Assembly: GCA_934292805.1 (NCBI GenBank)
Contig: CAKQXQ010000003.1
Coordinates: 31,181-95,180, forward strand
Direction of reading: 5' to 3'
Source: an uncultured Roseburia sp.
GTDB lineage: Bacteria; Bacillota; Clostridia; Lachnospirales; Lachnospiraceae
DNA length: 64,000 nt
Part shown: in pieces, positions 16,840 through 25,916 of the stretch
Numbering within the stretch: position 1 is the stretch's first letter
Layout: each line of letters opens with the position of its first letter
Made by a program: the position numbers and the translations under genes
The notes under the pieces: generated by a model
The model's input: the letters and a program-made list of their open reading frames with translations, nothing else
The model's database searches: none
What the model was told of the DNA's origin: nothing

Positions 16840-17670
16840 ATGTCAGAAAAGCAAAAACAGATCAGTATGCCAAAGGAGATTCTTAACAACCGGAAATTAA
16901 TCTGGGATCTGTCAAAGAATGATTTCAAAACAAAATTCGCAGGATCTTATCTCGGGATCATCTGGGCATTTGTCCAGCCAATCGTAACCGTACTTGTATA
17001 CTGGTTCGTTTTTGAAAAGGGAATGCATGCCAATGGGATCAACTTAAGATCAGGTATTCAAGTGCCATTTGTATTGTGGCTGATCGCAGGTCTGGTGCCA
17101 TGGTTTTTCTTTCAGGAGGTATTAAGCAGCGGAACTAATGCACTGCTCGAATACAGCTATCTTGTGAAGAAAGTGGTATTCCAGATTGATATACTGCCGA
17201 TCATTAAAGTGATCTCTGCGATGTTTGTCCACCTGTTCTTTATCGGATTTACCGTTTTAATGTATGCACTTTACGGATACTATCCGAATCTGTATACATT
17301 ACAGATATTATATTATTCTTTTGCAATGCTGATGTTATTACTGGGACTGATCTATGCTACATCAGCCATGGTGGTTTTCTTCAAGGACCTTGGACAGATC
17401 ATAGGTATCGTGCTCCAGGTCGGAGTCTGGATGACACCGATCATGTGGAACATTGATGCGATCGAATTAAACCCAGTACTTATCACGATCCTGAAGCTGA
17501 ATCCGATGTACTACATTGTAGCAGGATACCGCGATTCACTGATCAACCAGACCGGATTCTGGGAACATCCGGGGATGACCGTTTATTACTGGATCTTTAC
17601 ACTGGTGGTATTCCTGGTCGGAACAAGAATCTTTATGAAATTAAAACCACATTTTGCGGATGTGTTATAG
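16840..17670 (+). CDS. Polysaccharide ABC exporter permease (TagG/Wzm/RgpC type)
   Basis: The protein has 276 residues from ATG 16840 (GAAGGAACAGG upstream). The open frame reaches back to 16750 but that part lies in the hairpin and is not family-like. It has an ABC-2 fold with about six helices. Typical segments are IWDLSKNDFKTKFAGSYLG, IIWAFVQP, GLVPWFFFQEVL and NPMYYIVAGYRD. It forms the membrane channel that exports a completed lipid-linked polymer, here most likely a rhamnan, as RgpC/RgpD do in streptococci. The ATPase follows 12 bases later. Confidence 0.93.
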   Translation: MSEKQKQISMPKEILNNRKLIWDLSKNDFKTKFAGSYLGIIWAFVQPIVTVLVYWFVFEKGMHANGINLRSGIQVPFVLWLIAGLVPWFFFQEVLSSGTNALLEYSYLVKKVVFQIDILPIIKVISAMFVHLFFIGFTVLMYALYGYYPNLYTLQILYYSFAMLMLLLGLIYATSAMVVFFKDLGQIIGIVLQVGVWMTPIMWNIDAIELNPVLITILKLNPMYYIVAGYRDSLINQTGFWEHPGMTVYYWIFTLVVFLVGTRIFMKLKPHFADVL

Positions 17671-17682
17671 GAAGGTAGCCGG

Positions 17683-18942
17683 ATGGATAACATTGCAATT
17701 TCAGTAGAACACGTAAAAAAAGTATACAAGCTGTATGACAGAAACCGTGACAGGTTAAAGGATGCATTAGGACTTTCAAAGAAGCCACTCGGAAAGGATC
17801 ACTATGCATTGAACGACGTTTCTTTTCAGGTAAAACAGGGAGAGACCGTCGGGATCATCGGAACGAACGGTTCCGGAAAATCCACCATATTAAAGATCAT
17901 TACCGGAGTTTTAAATCCTACAGCCGGGGAAGTAAAGGTGAATGGAAGAATTTCCGCACTGTTAGAATTAGGTGCCGGTTTTAATATGGAATATACAGGA
18001 ATTGAAAATATTTACTTAAATGGAACAATGATCGGTTTTACAAAAGAAGAGATCGATGCAAAGCTTCAGGACATTCTTGATTTTGCAGATATCGGAGATT
18101 TTGTAAATCAGCCGGTGAAGACATATTCCAGCGGTATGTTTGTCCGCCTTGCATTTGCGGTTGCGATCAATATCGAACCGGAGATCCTGATCGTAGATGA
18201 GGCATTGTCCGTCGGAGACGTCTTCTTCCAGACAAAGTGTTATCATAAATTTGAAGAATTTAAGAAAATGGGAAAGACCATCCTTTTTGTCAGCCATGAT
18301 CTCGGAAGTATCGGAAAGTACTGTGACAGAGTTGTGCTTCTAAACAGAGGTGTGAAGCTCGACGAAGGAAAACCAAAAGACATGATCGATCTGTACAAGA
18401 AGGTAATGGCAGAATCGAAAATGGGGGATGCTCCGAAGAAAGAAGAGGGGCATACAGCAACGGAAGGGGTTGCGTGGAAAGAATCCATGATCTTAAATCC
18501 GGAAAAACAGGAGTATGGTGATAAAAAGGCAGAGATTATTGACTTCGGTCTTTTTGATGCCGAAGATAAAATCACGAACACTGTTTCAAAATTTGAAGAA
18601 TGTACCTTAAAAATAAAAGTAAAATTCCATGAAGATGTGTTAAATCCAATCTTTGCATTTACCATCAGAGATCTGAAAGGAACCGATCTTACAGGAACGA
18701 ACTCTCTGATCGAGGGATTAGAGCCGGGTCTTGTGGAGGCAGGAACAACGCTTACCGTATCGTTTAAGCAGAAGCTGCCATTCCAGAAGGGACAGTATCT
18801 GTTGCAGCTTGGCTGCACAGGTTATAATGGGGATGATCTTGAAGTCCACCACAGACTTTATGACATCTGCCTGATCCAGGTTCTTTCCAACAAAGTAACT
18901 GTCGGTTACTTCGACCTGAATTCCGTTGTGAGCATGGATTAA
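17683..18942 (+). CDS. Polysaccharide ABC exporter ATPase with C-terminal Wzt-like domain
   Basis: The protein has 419 residues. The ATPase domain has Walker A GTNGSGKST at 60-68, the signature YSSGM and Walker B ILIVDEALSVGD, as in TagH/RfbE/Wzt. An extra C-terminal region of about 160 residues (about 255-419) is beta-rich, with FAFTIRDLKGTDLTGTNS, the hallmark of Wzt carbohydrate-binding C-domains. In O9a-type systems that domain recognises a capped chain end before export. A methyltransferase and a kinase-like gene lie close downstream, which makes capped-chain recognition plausible here. Confidence 0.93.
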   Translation: MDNIAISVEHVKKVYKLYDRNRDRLKDALGLSKKPLGKDHYALNDVSFQVKQGETVGIIGTNGSGKSTILKIITGVLNPTAGEVKVNGRISALLELGAGFNMEYTGIENIYLNGTMIGFTKEEIDAKLQDILDFADIGDFVNQPVKTYSSGMFVRLAFAVAINIEPEILIVDEALSVGDVFFQTKCYHKFEEFKKMGKTILFVSHDLGSIGKYCDRVVLLNRGVKLDEGKPKDMIDLYKKVMAESKMGDAPKKEEGHTATEGVAWKESMILNPEKQEYGDKKAEIIDFGLFDAEDKITNTVSKFEECTLKIKVKFHEDVLNPIFAFTIRDLKGTDLTGTNSLIEGLEPGLVEAGTTLTVSFKQKLPFQKGQYLLQLGCTGYNGDDLEVHHRLYDICLIQVLSNKVTVGYFDLNSVVSMD

Positions 18943-18957
18943 ATAAAAAGGAGCAAT

Positions 18958-21900
18958 ATGGGTAAAGTACAGAAACTAGCAGCAGTTGTAAAAGAGGGAA
19001 TACAGAATCCTCAGAAGATAAAAAAAGGACTGAAAGTCTTAAAAAACCAGGGACCGGAGATATTCAGACAGCGTCTGTCTGCCAGTGTGAATTATGAACC
19101 ATCCTATGGCAGAGTGAAGAAGGAAAAGCTGAAAAATTACAGTGGAGATATCCTCTTTTCCGTTGTGATGCCGGTATATAACGTTGATATCAAATGGCTT
19201 GACAAGGCGATTGAATCTATAGAGAAACAGAATTACCAGAACTGGGAGATCTGTATTGCAGATGACTGCTCTACCAGACAGGAAGTAAGAGATCATCTGG
19301 CAGAGATCAAAGACAGCAGGATCAAGATTAAGTTGCTGGAGAAGAATAAGGGAATCTCAGGGGCAACCAACGAAGCAGCAGCTCTGGCATCCGGAGATTA
19401 CATTCTCCTTATGGACAATGATGATGAGCTTGCACCTTCTGCACTTCATGAATTTTATCAGAAGATCCGGAAAGAAGGATCCGAGATCATTTACAGTGAC
19501 ATGGACATTATTGATGCAAAAGGCAAAACAAGAGATCCATTATGTAAACCAGACTGGTCGCCGGATCTGTTCTTAAGCCAGATGTATCTGGGACACCTTG
19601 TAGGCTTTCAGAGATCTTTATTCGAGGAAGTCGGCGGATTCCGCAGCGAGTTTAACGGCAGTCAGGATTATGATCTGCTGCTTCGCATGACAGAGAAAAC
19701 AGATAAGATCGGTCATATTTCCGAGATCCTTTATCACTGGAGAGACCTTCCAAGTTCTACAGCAGCCAATCCGGAGTCAAAGCCATACGCACAGACAGCA
19801 GGACTGAATGCGATCCAGGAACATCTTGACCGCGTCTATGGAAAAGGTGCGGCAACTGTGAATGAAACAGAAAATCTTTTTGTCTATGATGTGAGATATC
19901 ATATGGATGCGGAACCAAAAGTTTCCATTATTATCCCGATCAAAGACCACGCAGATCTGCTTCAGGCGGCAATTGACAGCATATATGCGAAGACAGCCTA
20001 TAAGAATTTTGAGATCATTATTTTAAATAACAATTCAGAGAAGGAAGAGACATTTGCCTATCTGAAAGATGTCGTAAAAGAACATGACAATATCATCGTA
20101 GAGGATGCAGCATTTGAATTCAACTGGTCGAAACTCAACAATTACGGAATGAAATTTGCCAGTGGTGATGTCTATGTATGCCTGAACAATGATGTGGAAG
20201 TGATCGAACCGGAGTGGCTCACAAGATTAGTCGAGAAAGCAGTGAGAAAAGATGTCGGCGTTGTCGGCGGACTGCTTTTATATGAGGATAATACGATCCA
20301 GCATGCCGGCGTTGTCATCGGAATGGGTGGCTGGGCAGATCACGTATTCAAAGGAATGAAGCCGCAGCATTATGGTTCTCCATTCGTATCACCGATGGTG
20401 ACAAGAAATGTTTCCGCAGTGACCGGAGCATGTCTTGCTGTCTCCAGGGCAACGATCGAGAAAATCGGTGGATTTGATGAGCAGTTTATCGTGTGCGGAA
20501 GCGACATTGAGCTTGCACTCCGTGCAAATCAGAACGGACTTGTGAATATATATGACCCGAATGTCCGTCTGTACCACTATGAATCCAAGAGCAGAGATGC
20601 ATCCAAAATCCCACAGATCGATTTTGATCTGTCTGACCGGATGTACAAGAACTACCGTAAGAACGGAGATCCTTATTATAACAGAAATCTTGACTATTAT
20701 TGCTGTCAGCCAAAGATCTGTGCTGCAGCAGTGCAGAATGCAAGAGAGCAGGAGGAGAAAATGCTTCTGAAAAGAAAAAGAGAGACTGGATTACCACAGT
20801 TAGATACCAATGTATATGAGATCACACCTTACACGTTCCGTAAGATCGACTATCCGAACCGGAGGATCAATCTGCTTGTTCCATCCATCAACGCAGAGCA
20901 TGTATTCGGCGGGATCTCAACAGCATTAAAATTCTTCGATACCCTGGTAAAAGCACTGGGATATGATGCACGAATCATTCTTGTAGACGCAGAGCCGAAT
21001 AAGGCAGCCATTAAGAAGTATTCCGATGAGTATACATTCGTAAAAGCGGAAGAGGATTCGCTTGCAGCAAAGCAGATTGTTCCATACAGCAACCGTTATA
21101 ACCGCAGTATTCCGGTTTCAGAGAATGATTATTTCCTGTTCACCGGATGGTGGACAGCTTATTGCTGCCAGGATGCGTACCTTGGATTCGAGAGTACCTT
21201 TGGTATCAGACCGAACACATTCCTTTATTTCATTCAGGATTATGAACCGGGATTCTATTCCTGGTCTACCAAATACATGCTGGCAGATTCCACTTATAAG
21301 AATGATTATCCGATGATCGCAATCTTTAACAGTATGCTGTTAAAGGAATTCTTTGACCAGAATCATTATCATTTTGCACACAGCTTTGCATTTGACCCGG
21401 TATTAAATGACGGATTAAGAAAAGCATTAGAGCAGATGCCGGCACAGATCGAGAAGAAGAAGCAGATCCTCGTCTATGGACGTCCGGGCACAGAACGTAA
21501 TGCATTCAATCTGGTTGTAGCAGCATTAAAGAAATGGGTGATGATGCAGCCGGATATCGAGGAATGGGAGATCCTTTCCGCCGGCGAGATGCACAGATCG
21601 GTACCGCTTGGCAATGGCAAGGAGCTTGTTTCAGTCGGAAAGCTTACGATCGAAGAATACGCGAAGACATTACAGGAGACATATGCAGGAATTTCTCTCA
21701 TGTGCTCTCCACACCCAAGCTATCCACCGCTTGAGATGTCTGTTTTTGATGTGAAGACGATTACCAATACCTATGCGAACAAAGATCTGAAAGATTTTAA
21801 CGATAACATGGTTTCACTGGACAATATCAGTCCGAACAACATTGCAACACACCTGACAGAAATCTGTAAGGCATACAGACCACAGGTGGAGCACAAAGAA

Positions 21901-21981
21901 GCCAATCCTCTCTATGTGAAGAACGATCATGTATTCGACTTCATTGAAGAGATCGGAAAAATCCTTGAAGAAGAAAAATAG
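18958..21981 (+). CDS. Three-domain glycosyltransferase: GT2 + GT2 + WsaF-type rhamnosyltransferase
   Basis: The protein has 1007 residues. Domain 1 (about 68-290) is GT2 with VVMPVYN, DDCST and MDNDDE. Domain 2 (about 322-560) is a second GT2 with IIIPIKDH, LNNNS, LNNDVEV and the GGFDEQF acceptor segment. Domain 3 (about 636-1000) begins NLLVPSINAEHVFGGIST and matches the WsaF-type GT-B rhamnosyltransferases. Fusing three transferases suggests one polypeptide builds a repeat unit, probably a rhamnan with alternating linkages. It follows the ABC exporter by 15 bases, consistent with being the chain polymerase of the exported glycan. Confidence 0.9.
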   Translation: MGKVQKLAAVVKEGIQNPQKIKKGLKVLKNQGPEIFRQRLSASVNYEPSYGRVKKEKLKNYSGDILFSVVMPVYNVDIKWLDKAIESIEKQNYQNWEICIADDCSTRQEVRDHLAEIKDSRIKIKLLEKNKGISGATNEAAALASGDYILLMDNDDELAPSALHEFYQKIRKEGSEIIYSDMDIIDAKGKTRDPLCKPDWSPDLFLSQMYLGHLVGFQRSLFEEVGGFRSEFNGSQDYDLLLRMTEKTDKIGHISEILYHWRDLPSSTAANPESKPYAQTAGLNAIQEHLDRVYGKGAATVNETENLFVYDVRYHMDAEPKVSIIIPIKDHADLLQAAIDSIYAKTAYKNFEIIILNNNSEKEETFAYLKDVVKEHDNIIVEDAAFEFNWSKLNNYGMKFASGDVYVCLNNDVEVIEPEWLTRLVEKAVRKDVGVVGGLLLYEDNTIQHAGVVIGMGGWADHVFKGMKPQHYGSPFVSPMVTRNVSAVTGACLAVSRATIEKIGGFDEQFIVCGSDIELALRANQNGLVNIYDPNVRLYHYESKSRDASKIPQIDFDLSDRMYKNYRKNGDPYYNRNLDYYCCQPKICAAAVQNAREQEEKMLLKRKRETGLPQLDTNVYEITPYTFRKIDYPNRRINLLVPSINAEHVFGGISTALKFFDTLVKALGYDARIILVDAEPNKAAIKKYSDEYTFVKAEEDSLAAKQIVPYSNRYNRSIPVSENDYFLFTGWWTAYCCQDAYLGFESTFGIRPNTFLYFIQDYEPGFYSWSTKYMLADSTYKNDYPMIAIFNSMLLKEFFDQNHYHFAHSFAFDPVLNDGLRKALEQMPAQIEKKKQILVYGRPGTERNAFNLVVAALKKWVMMQPDIEEWEILSAGEMHRSVPLGNGKELVSVGKLTIEEYAKTLQETYAGISLMCSPHPSYPPLEMSVFDVKTITNTYANKDLKDFNDNMVSLDNISPNNIATHLTEICKAYRPQVEHKEANPLYVKNDHVFDFIEEIGKILEEEK

Positions 21982-22005
21982 CACAGGCTATGAAAGAGAG
22001 GTTCT

Positions 22006-22914
22006 ATGACAGAACAGGTTGGAAAAGTAACGCTGGATTACAGCTTTTACAGTGGACAGGATCAGTACAGCGACGGTGACATTGAAGATGATTTATTAAA
22101 ACTGATCACAGAAGAGCCGGATGTTGAGAAAATCTTAAAAAGAGATGACCGCTGGCCGGTATTATATCATTTTTCACCGGTCAGACAGAATATCCTGGAA
22201 TGGTATCCGTTCAAAAAAGACGCTTCCGTTCTGGAAATCGGTGCCGGATGCGGTGCGATCAGCGGAGTGCTCTGCAAAAATGCAAAGCATGTGACAAGCA
22301 TTGATCTGTCAAAAAGAAGATCACTGATTAATGCGAACCGCAACAGAGAGTATGATAATTTAACGATCATGGTCGGCAACTTTAATGATGTCGTCCTGGA
22401 AGAAAAATATGATTACATCACACTGATCGGAGTGTTGGAATATGCCGGTTATTATACTGACGCGGAGCATCCGTTTGAGGCTTTCTTAAGAAAAATCAGC
22501 AGTTATCTGAAGGAAGACGGTAAATTACTGATCGCGATCGAGAACAAATTCGGACTGAAATACTGGGCAGGCTGCAGGGAAGAACATACCGGAAAGTTCT
22601 TTGACGGACTGGAAGGTTATATAGATACAGAGAGTAAGGTGCGTACATTCAGTAAGGATACCTTAAAGCAGATCATCAGTGATGCAGGCTATTCAAAAGC
22701 GGAGTTTTATTATCCGTTCCCGGATTACAAATTCCCGGTACAGATTTTTTCTGATGATTACCTTCCGAAGGAAGATGACCTTAACATTGGATTAGATACT
22801 TTTGATAATACAAGAATGATGCTTTTTAACGAAAACAGGGTTTATGCAAGCCTTTTAAAAGAAAAGAAGTTTGATTTCTTTGCAAATTCATTCTTTGTGG
22901 AAGTAACACGATAA
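22006..22914 (+). CDS. Class I SAM-dependent methyltransferase
   Basis: The protein has 302 residues. SAM-binding motif I is VLEIGAGCGAISG (about 75-87), then the acidic loop SIDLSKRR and motif IV region YDYITLIGVLEY. The C-terminal part has KFGLKYWAGCREEHTGKFFD, seen in methyltransferases encoded in polysaccharide loci. It probably methylates the glycan chain or its cap in the cytoplasm. It lies 24 bases after the polymerase gene and is followed by a kinase-like gene. Together they resemble the two halves of WbdD. Confidence 0.88.
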   Translation: MTEQVGKVTLDYSFYSGQDQYSDGDIEDDLLKLITEEPDVEKILKRDDRWPVLYHFSPVRQNILEWYPFKKDASVLEIGAGCGAISGVLCKNAKHVTSIDLSKRRSLINANRNREYDNLTIMVGNFNDVVLEEKYDYITLIGVLEYAGYYTDAEHPFEAFLRKISSYLKEDGKLLIAIENKFGLKYWAGCREEHTGKFFDGLEGYIDTESKVRTFSKDTLKQIISDAGYSKAEFYYPFPDYKFPVQIFSDDYLPKEDDLNIGLDTFDNTRMMLFNENRVYASLLKEKKFDFFANSFFVEVTR

Positions 22915-22928
22915 TGTGAGGTGATAAC

Positions 22929-24188
22929 TTGAAGAAAATATATTCTAAAATTACAAAAGAACGTCAGAAAAAGTTTCAGATCGAGACCTCCATTTTAAAA
23001 GACGGAGAGAATCAGTGGGTGACGAAAAAGGCACTGCTTCCGGAAGGAAACGCACATATACAGAATATGAGCCGCTATTATGAAGCACACCGGGAAACAG
23101 ATCATCTCTGTCAGTCAGAGCTTTTGTCAGAATGCGAGATCGCATTCAGCTTTGTCCGCGGCGAAAGTCTTTGCAACGAACTGCTTATGGCATTAGATGC
23201 AAGGGATGAGCTTAAGTATGTGTCAATTTTAAAAAACTATGATGATATCATCCGTGAGAATGTTCAGATAGAACGAGGAAAGTTTGAACCGGATGCGGAG
23301 TTTAAGGAGACATTCGGTGAGGCAGTGTTCCCGGAAGAGATGGAATATGCAAAAGGTCTCAACATCGACATGACGTTTGATAATATCATACGGGATGAGA
23401 ACGATGGCCAGTATAAGACGATCGATTATGAATGGATCTTTCCGTTTGATATCCCATTAAAATTTGTGATTTACCGTGCAGTGCTTGCTTTCTATACAAG
23501 AAATGCAAGTGCAATGAAGGATATTGTCACATTACGTGAAATGTACGATTGCTTCAGGATCACAGAAGAAGAGACCGATATTTTTGCAGGAATGAACGAA
23601 GCGTTCATTGCGTATGTTTATGGCGGAGCAGATGGTTATAATGAGAACCTGATCCCATATAAGAAGGAAGTCTACGATGTGAAGAAGCTGCTTCCGGAAC
23701 AGAACCTGTTCTTACAGGTGTTCTTAAATGACGGAACCGCGTATCTTGAGAATAAAGCAGTCACACGTATGATCGACAGAAAACAGGTACATCTGGATAT
23801 TTCATTGGAGGTATCCGATGAGATCAGAGAGATCAGACTGGATCCTCTGAATGTATCCTGTGTACTTTCGGCAGTGAAAGTCGAAGCAGTAAGAAGTGAC
23901 GGCAGTGTGGAAACGGTAAAAGAATACCGGCACAATGCAATGATCACACCGGAGGGAGATTACATTTTTACTTCCGAGGATCCGCAGATTATTTTTGAAA
24001 ACAAATGGGAAGAGGATCTGGAGCGAATCTGTGTCTCTTTTGAAGTGAAAGAGGCAGGGCTTCTTGAAAATCCGATGACAGCCCAGTTAGAAAACCTGAA
24101 GAAAGAGCTTGATTATATTAAAAGCTCCAAGGTATATAAAGCACTGCTCGAGAAGAAAGTCGAGAAAGTATTGGGAGATAATCTATGA
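22929..24188 (+). CDS. Kinase-like protein with beta-rich domain and coiled-coil tail, unknown function
   Basis: The protein has 419 residues from a TTG at 22929 with GAGGTGA five bases before it. Around residues 140-170 the pattern NIDMTFDNIIRD then TIDYEW resembles the catalytic H-x-D...N and D-x-D/E loops of small-molecule or LPS kinases, with Asn in place of the usual His. Residues about 260-385 are beta-rich, and the last 35 residues form a charged helix (ENLKKELDYIKSSKVYKALL). I do not recognise the family firmly. Its position right after the methyltransferase suggests a chain-terminating phosphorylation or related step. The next gene overlaps by ATGA. Confidence 0.6.
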   Translation: MKKIYSKITKERQKKFQIETSILKDGENQWVTKKALLPEGNAHIQNMSRYYEAHRETDHLCQSELLSECEIAFSFVRGESLCNELLMALDARDELKYVSILKNYDDIIRENVQIERGKFEPDAEFKETFGEAVFPEEMEYAKGLNIDMTFDNIIRDENDGQYKTIDYEWIFPFDIPLKFVIYRAVLAFYTRNASAMKDIVTLREMYDCFRITEEETDIFAGMNEAFIAYVYGGADGYNENLIPYKKEVYDVKKLLPEQNLFLQVFLNDGTAYLENKAVTRMIDRKQVHLDISLEVSDEIREIRLDPLNVSCVLSAVKVEAVRSDGSVETVKEYRHNAMITPEGDYIFTSEDPQIIFENKWEEDLERICVSFEVKEAGLLENPMTAQLENLKKELDYIKSSKVYKALLEKKVEKVLGDNL

Positions 24189-25216
24189 AAACACTGATTG
24201 GAATCCTCTTTGCAAGCTACTTTTTTGCAGTTGTTCCGTTTCTTGCAGGTGTTTTCTGGGACAGTGTGACGAAGGTGAAGGAACACAGAATCGTGCGGGC
24301 ATGGATCAATGGATATATCGCAATGCTTGCAGCGTTCTGGTGCGTGGCATTTGCCCTGCTGTTCCGGGGATGTACATTAAAGCGTCTGAGTGTTGTATGG
24401 CTGGCGGTATCAGTCTTAATCTGTCTGGTGGGACTGATCGCAGGAAGAAAGCACCTTCTCTCTTATGGCAGGCATGCAGTGGCGGCATGTCAGAAGAGTA
24501 CAGGAGTGATGAGAGTGGTATTTGTGATATCAGTGATCTTACTTCTTTTTTCTGTCATGTTCGTAAAGCCAAGGATCGAACCTACGGTTGAGACGGTTGC
24601 GACTTCTGTGGCGACTGATACAACCTATATGTATCAGCCATATACCGGCGAGCAATTCCCTGCGACTCAGACAGAGAAGATCGTTTCGCCATATGAGATG
24701 CTATATGCACCGATGGTGTTGTTTTCCGGAGCAAAGGCAGGATTTTTAATAAAAATCGTTTTACCATTCTTCCTGATCCCGTTTTTCTATGGTGTATATT
24801 CTGAAATCGGAAGGGAATTATTCAAGGATCACCGTGGGCAGGCAGTTTTTCTGCTGATCGCAGAGCTGCTATATACGGCACCTGTTTACACGGCAGTGAA
24901 TACATCCGTGGCAGGAATCTTCCAGAACTGCTGGAATGGCGAGGTGCTTTTGAACAGCTGTGTATTACCGTTTGCGTTTTTACAGATACTAAAGATAGCA
25001 AACAGGATCCTGCACAAAACTTCTGACTGTAGGTACAGGGAGAGAATGGAATATCCGGGTATCCACGCAGCGGGAGTTTTCCTGTGTGCGTATCCGGCGG
25101 CACAGCTTTGTACACCGAAAGGGTGGTTTTACCTTTTGCTTATGACCATTTTAATGGTGGTTGTTGTGATCGTGAGAAAGGGGTGTGAATATGTCAGCAT
25201 TATGGACAGACGTTAG
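24185..25216 (+). CDS. Polytopic membrane protein, first half of a split GT-C-like pair (DUF6077-like)
   Basis: The protein has 343 residues and about eight helices, with a large loop containing TDTTYMYQPYTGEQFP after the fourth or fifth helix. The loop shares its pattern (xDD/TTY ... YTGEQ) with the protein at 44952. The gene overlaps the preceding stop by four bases, and its end overlaps the next start by 32 bases in another frame. Layout and loop suggest a GT-C-type enzyme acting outside the membrane with a lipid-linked donor. The DUF6077 label is a tentative recollection. The function may need the second half encoded next. Confidence 0.6.
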   Translation: MKTLIGILFASYFFAVVPFLAGVFWDSVTKVKEHRIVRAWINGYIAMLAAFWCVAFALLFRGCTLKRLSVVWLAVSVLICLVGLIAGRKHLLSYGRHAVAACQKSTGVMRVVFVISVILLLFSVMFVKPRIEPTVETVATSVATDTTYMYQPYTGEQFPATQTEKIVSPYEMLYAPMVLFSGAKAGFLIKIVLPFFLIPFFYGVYSEIGRELFKDHRGQAVFLLIAELLYTAPVYTAVNTSVAGIFQNCWNGEVLLNSCVLPFAFLQILKIANRILHKTSDCRYRERMEYPGIHAAGVFLCAYPAAQLCTPKGWFYLLLMTILMVVVVIVRKGCEYVSIMDRR

Positions 25217-25892
25217 AAACGCTTATTTCTCTTACAACGGAATGGGAGTAAACCTGTTTTTCCTTTTTGTGGCCGTTATTTATCTGCTTGTAACAGAGCA
25301 AAAAAGACAAAGAAATTTGTTAATCTATGAAATTTTTGGTATACTTTTTTTAATGACACCGGTACTTGCCAATGCGATCATAAACCGCTCCGGCAGTGGA
25401 ACGGGCAGCTGGCTTGTTTATGGTATTTTAAATGCAGCTGTGCTTACAGCATTTGCTGCGGCAGACTATATCATGAACCAGAAGAGCGTGAGGGAGAAGA
25501 TCGCGACTTGGATCGTGTATATTGTGCTCCTTCAGGCGGGCATAAGCTTAAACTACAGTACACAGTATTTTGGAACAACCTCCAATCTGTACAAGATTCC
25601 TTCGGAAGCGGTGCAGATCGCAGAAGAAATAGAGTTCCTGGAAGAACCAAGGATCTTAGCTCCGGCAGAGATCGCAGGCGGGATCAGGCAATACGATACA
25701 GATTATGCTGTGATCTATGGAACGGGACTTTCCTATACACCGCAGGATCTGGCACAGTTTACACAGGAGATCACAGTGTATGGCTGTAATTGTGTGGTTG
25801 TGGAGACAGAATACGATAATGTTGAGCATTTTAATGAACTGGGATTCAGCAAAATCGCCAGCACGAAGCATTATGAAGTATATGCAAAATAA
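25185..25892 (+). CDS. Membrane protein with C-terminal soluble domain, second half of the split pair
   Basis: The protein has 235 residues with GGGGTG close before the start. Three or four helices (about 20-115) are followed by an extracytoplasmic C-terminal domain of about 90 residues (AEIAGGIRQYDTDYAV ... EVYAK). This matches in order and wording the second protein of the pair at 45943, which has ELLYGIREYNANICL at the same place. It overlaps the preceding gene by 32 bases, a sign of translational coupling. The residue pattern after the helices suggests one functional enzyme made from two chains. Confidence 0.6.
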   Translation: MNMSALWTDVRNAYFSYNGMGVNLFFLFVAVIYLLVTEQKRQRNLLIYEIFGILFLMTPVLANAIINRSGSGTGSWLVYGILNAAVLTAFAAADYIMNQKSVREKIATWIVYIVLLQAGISLNYSTQYFGTTSNLYKIPSEAVQIAEEIEFLEEPRILAPAEIAGGIRQYDTDYAVIYGTGLSYTPQDLAQFTQEITVYGCNCVVVETEYDNVEHFNELGFSKIASTKHYEVYAK

Positions 25893-25916
25893 GGAGAAAG
25901 AAGAGAGAACAAACAT

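Noticed and set aside
24185..25892. Simple frameshift or sequencing error splitting one gene
   Set aside because: A second paralogous pair at 44952-47199 is split at the same place, which makes a random error unlikely.
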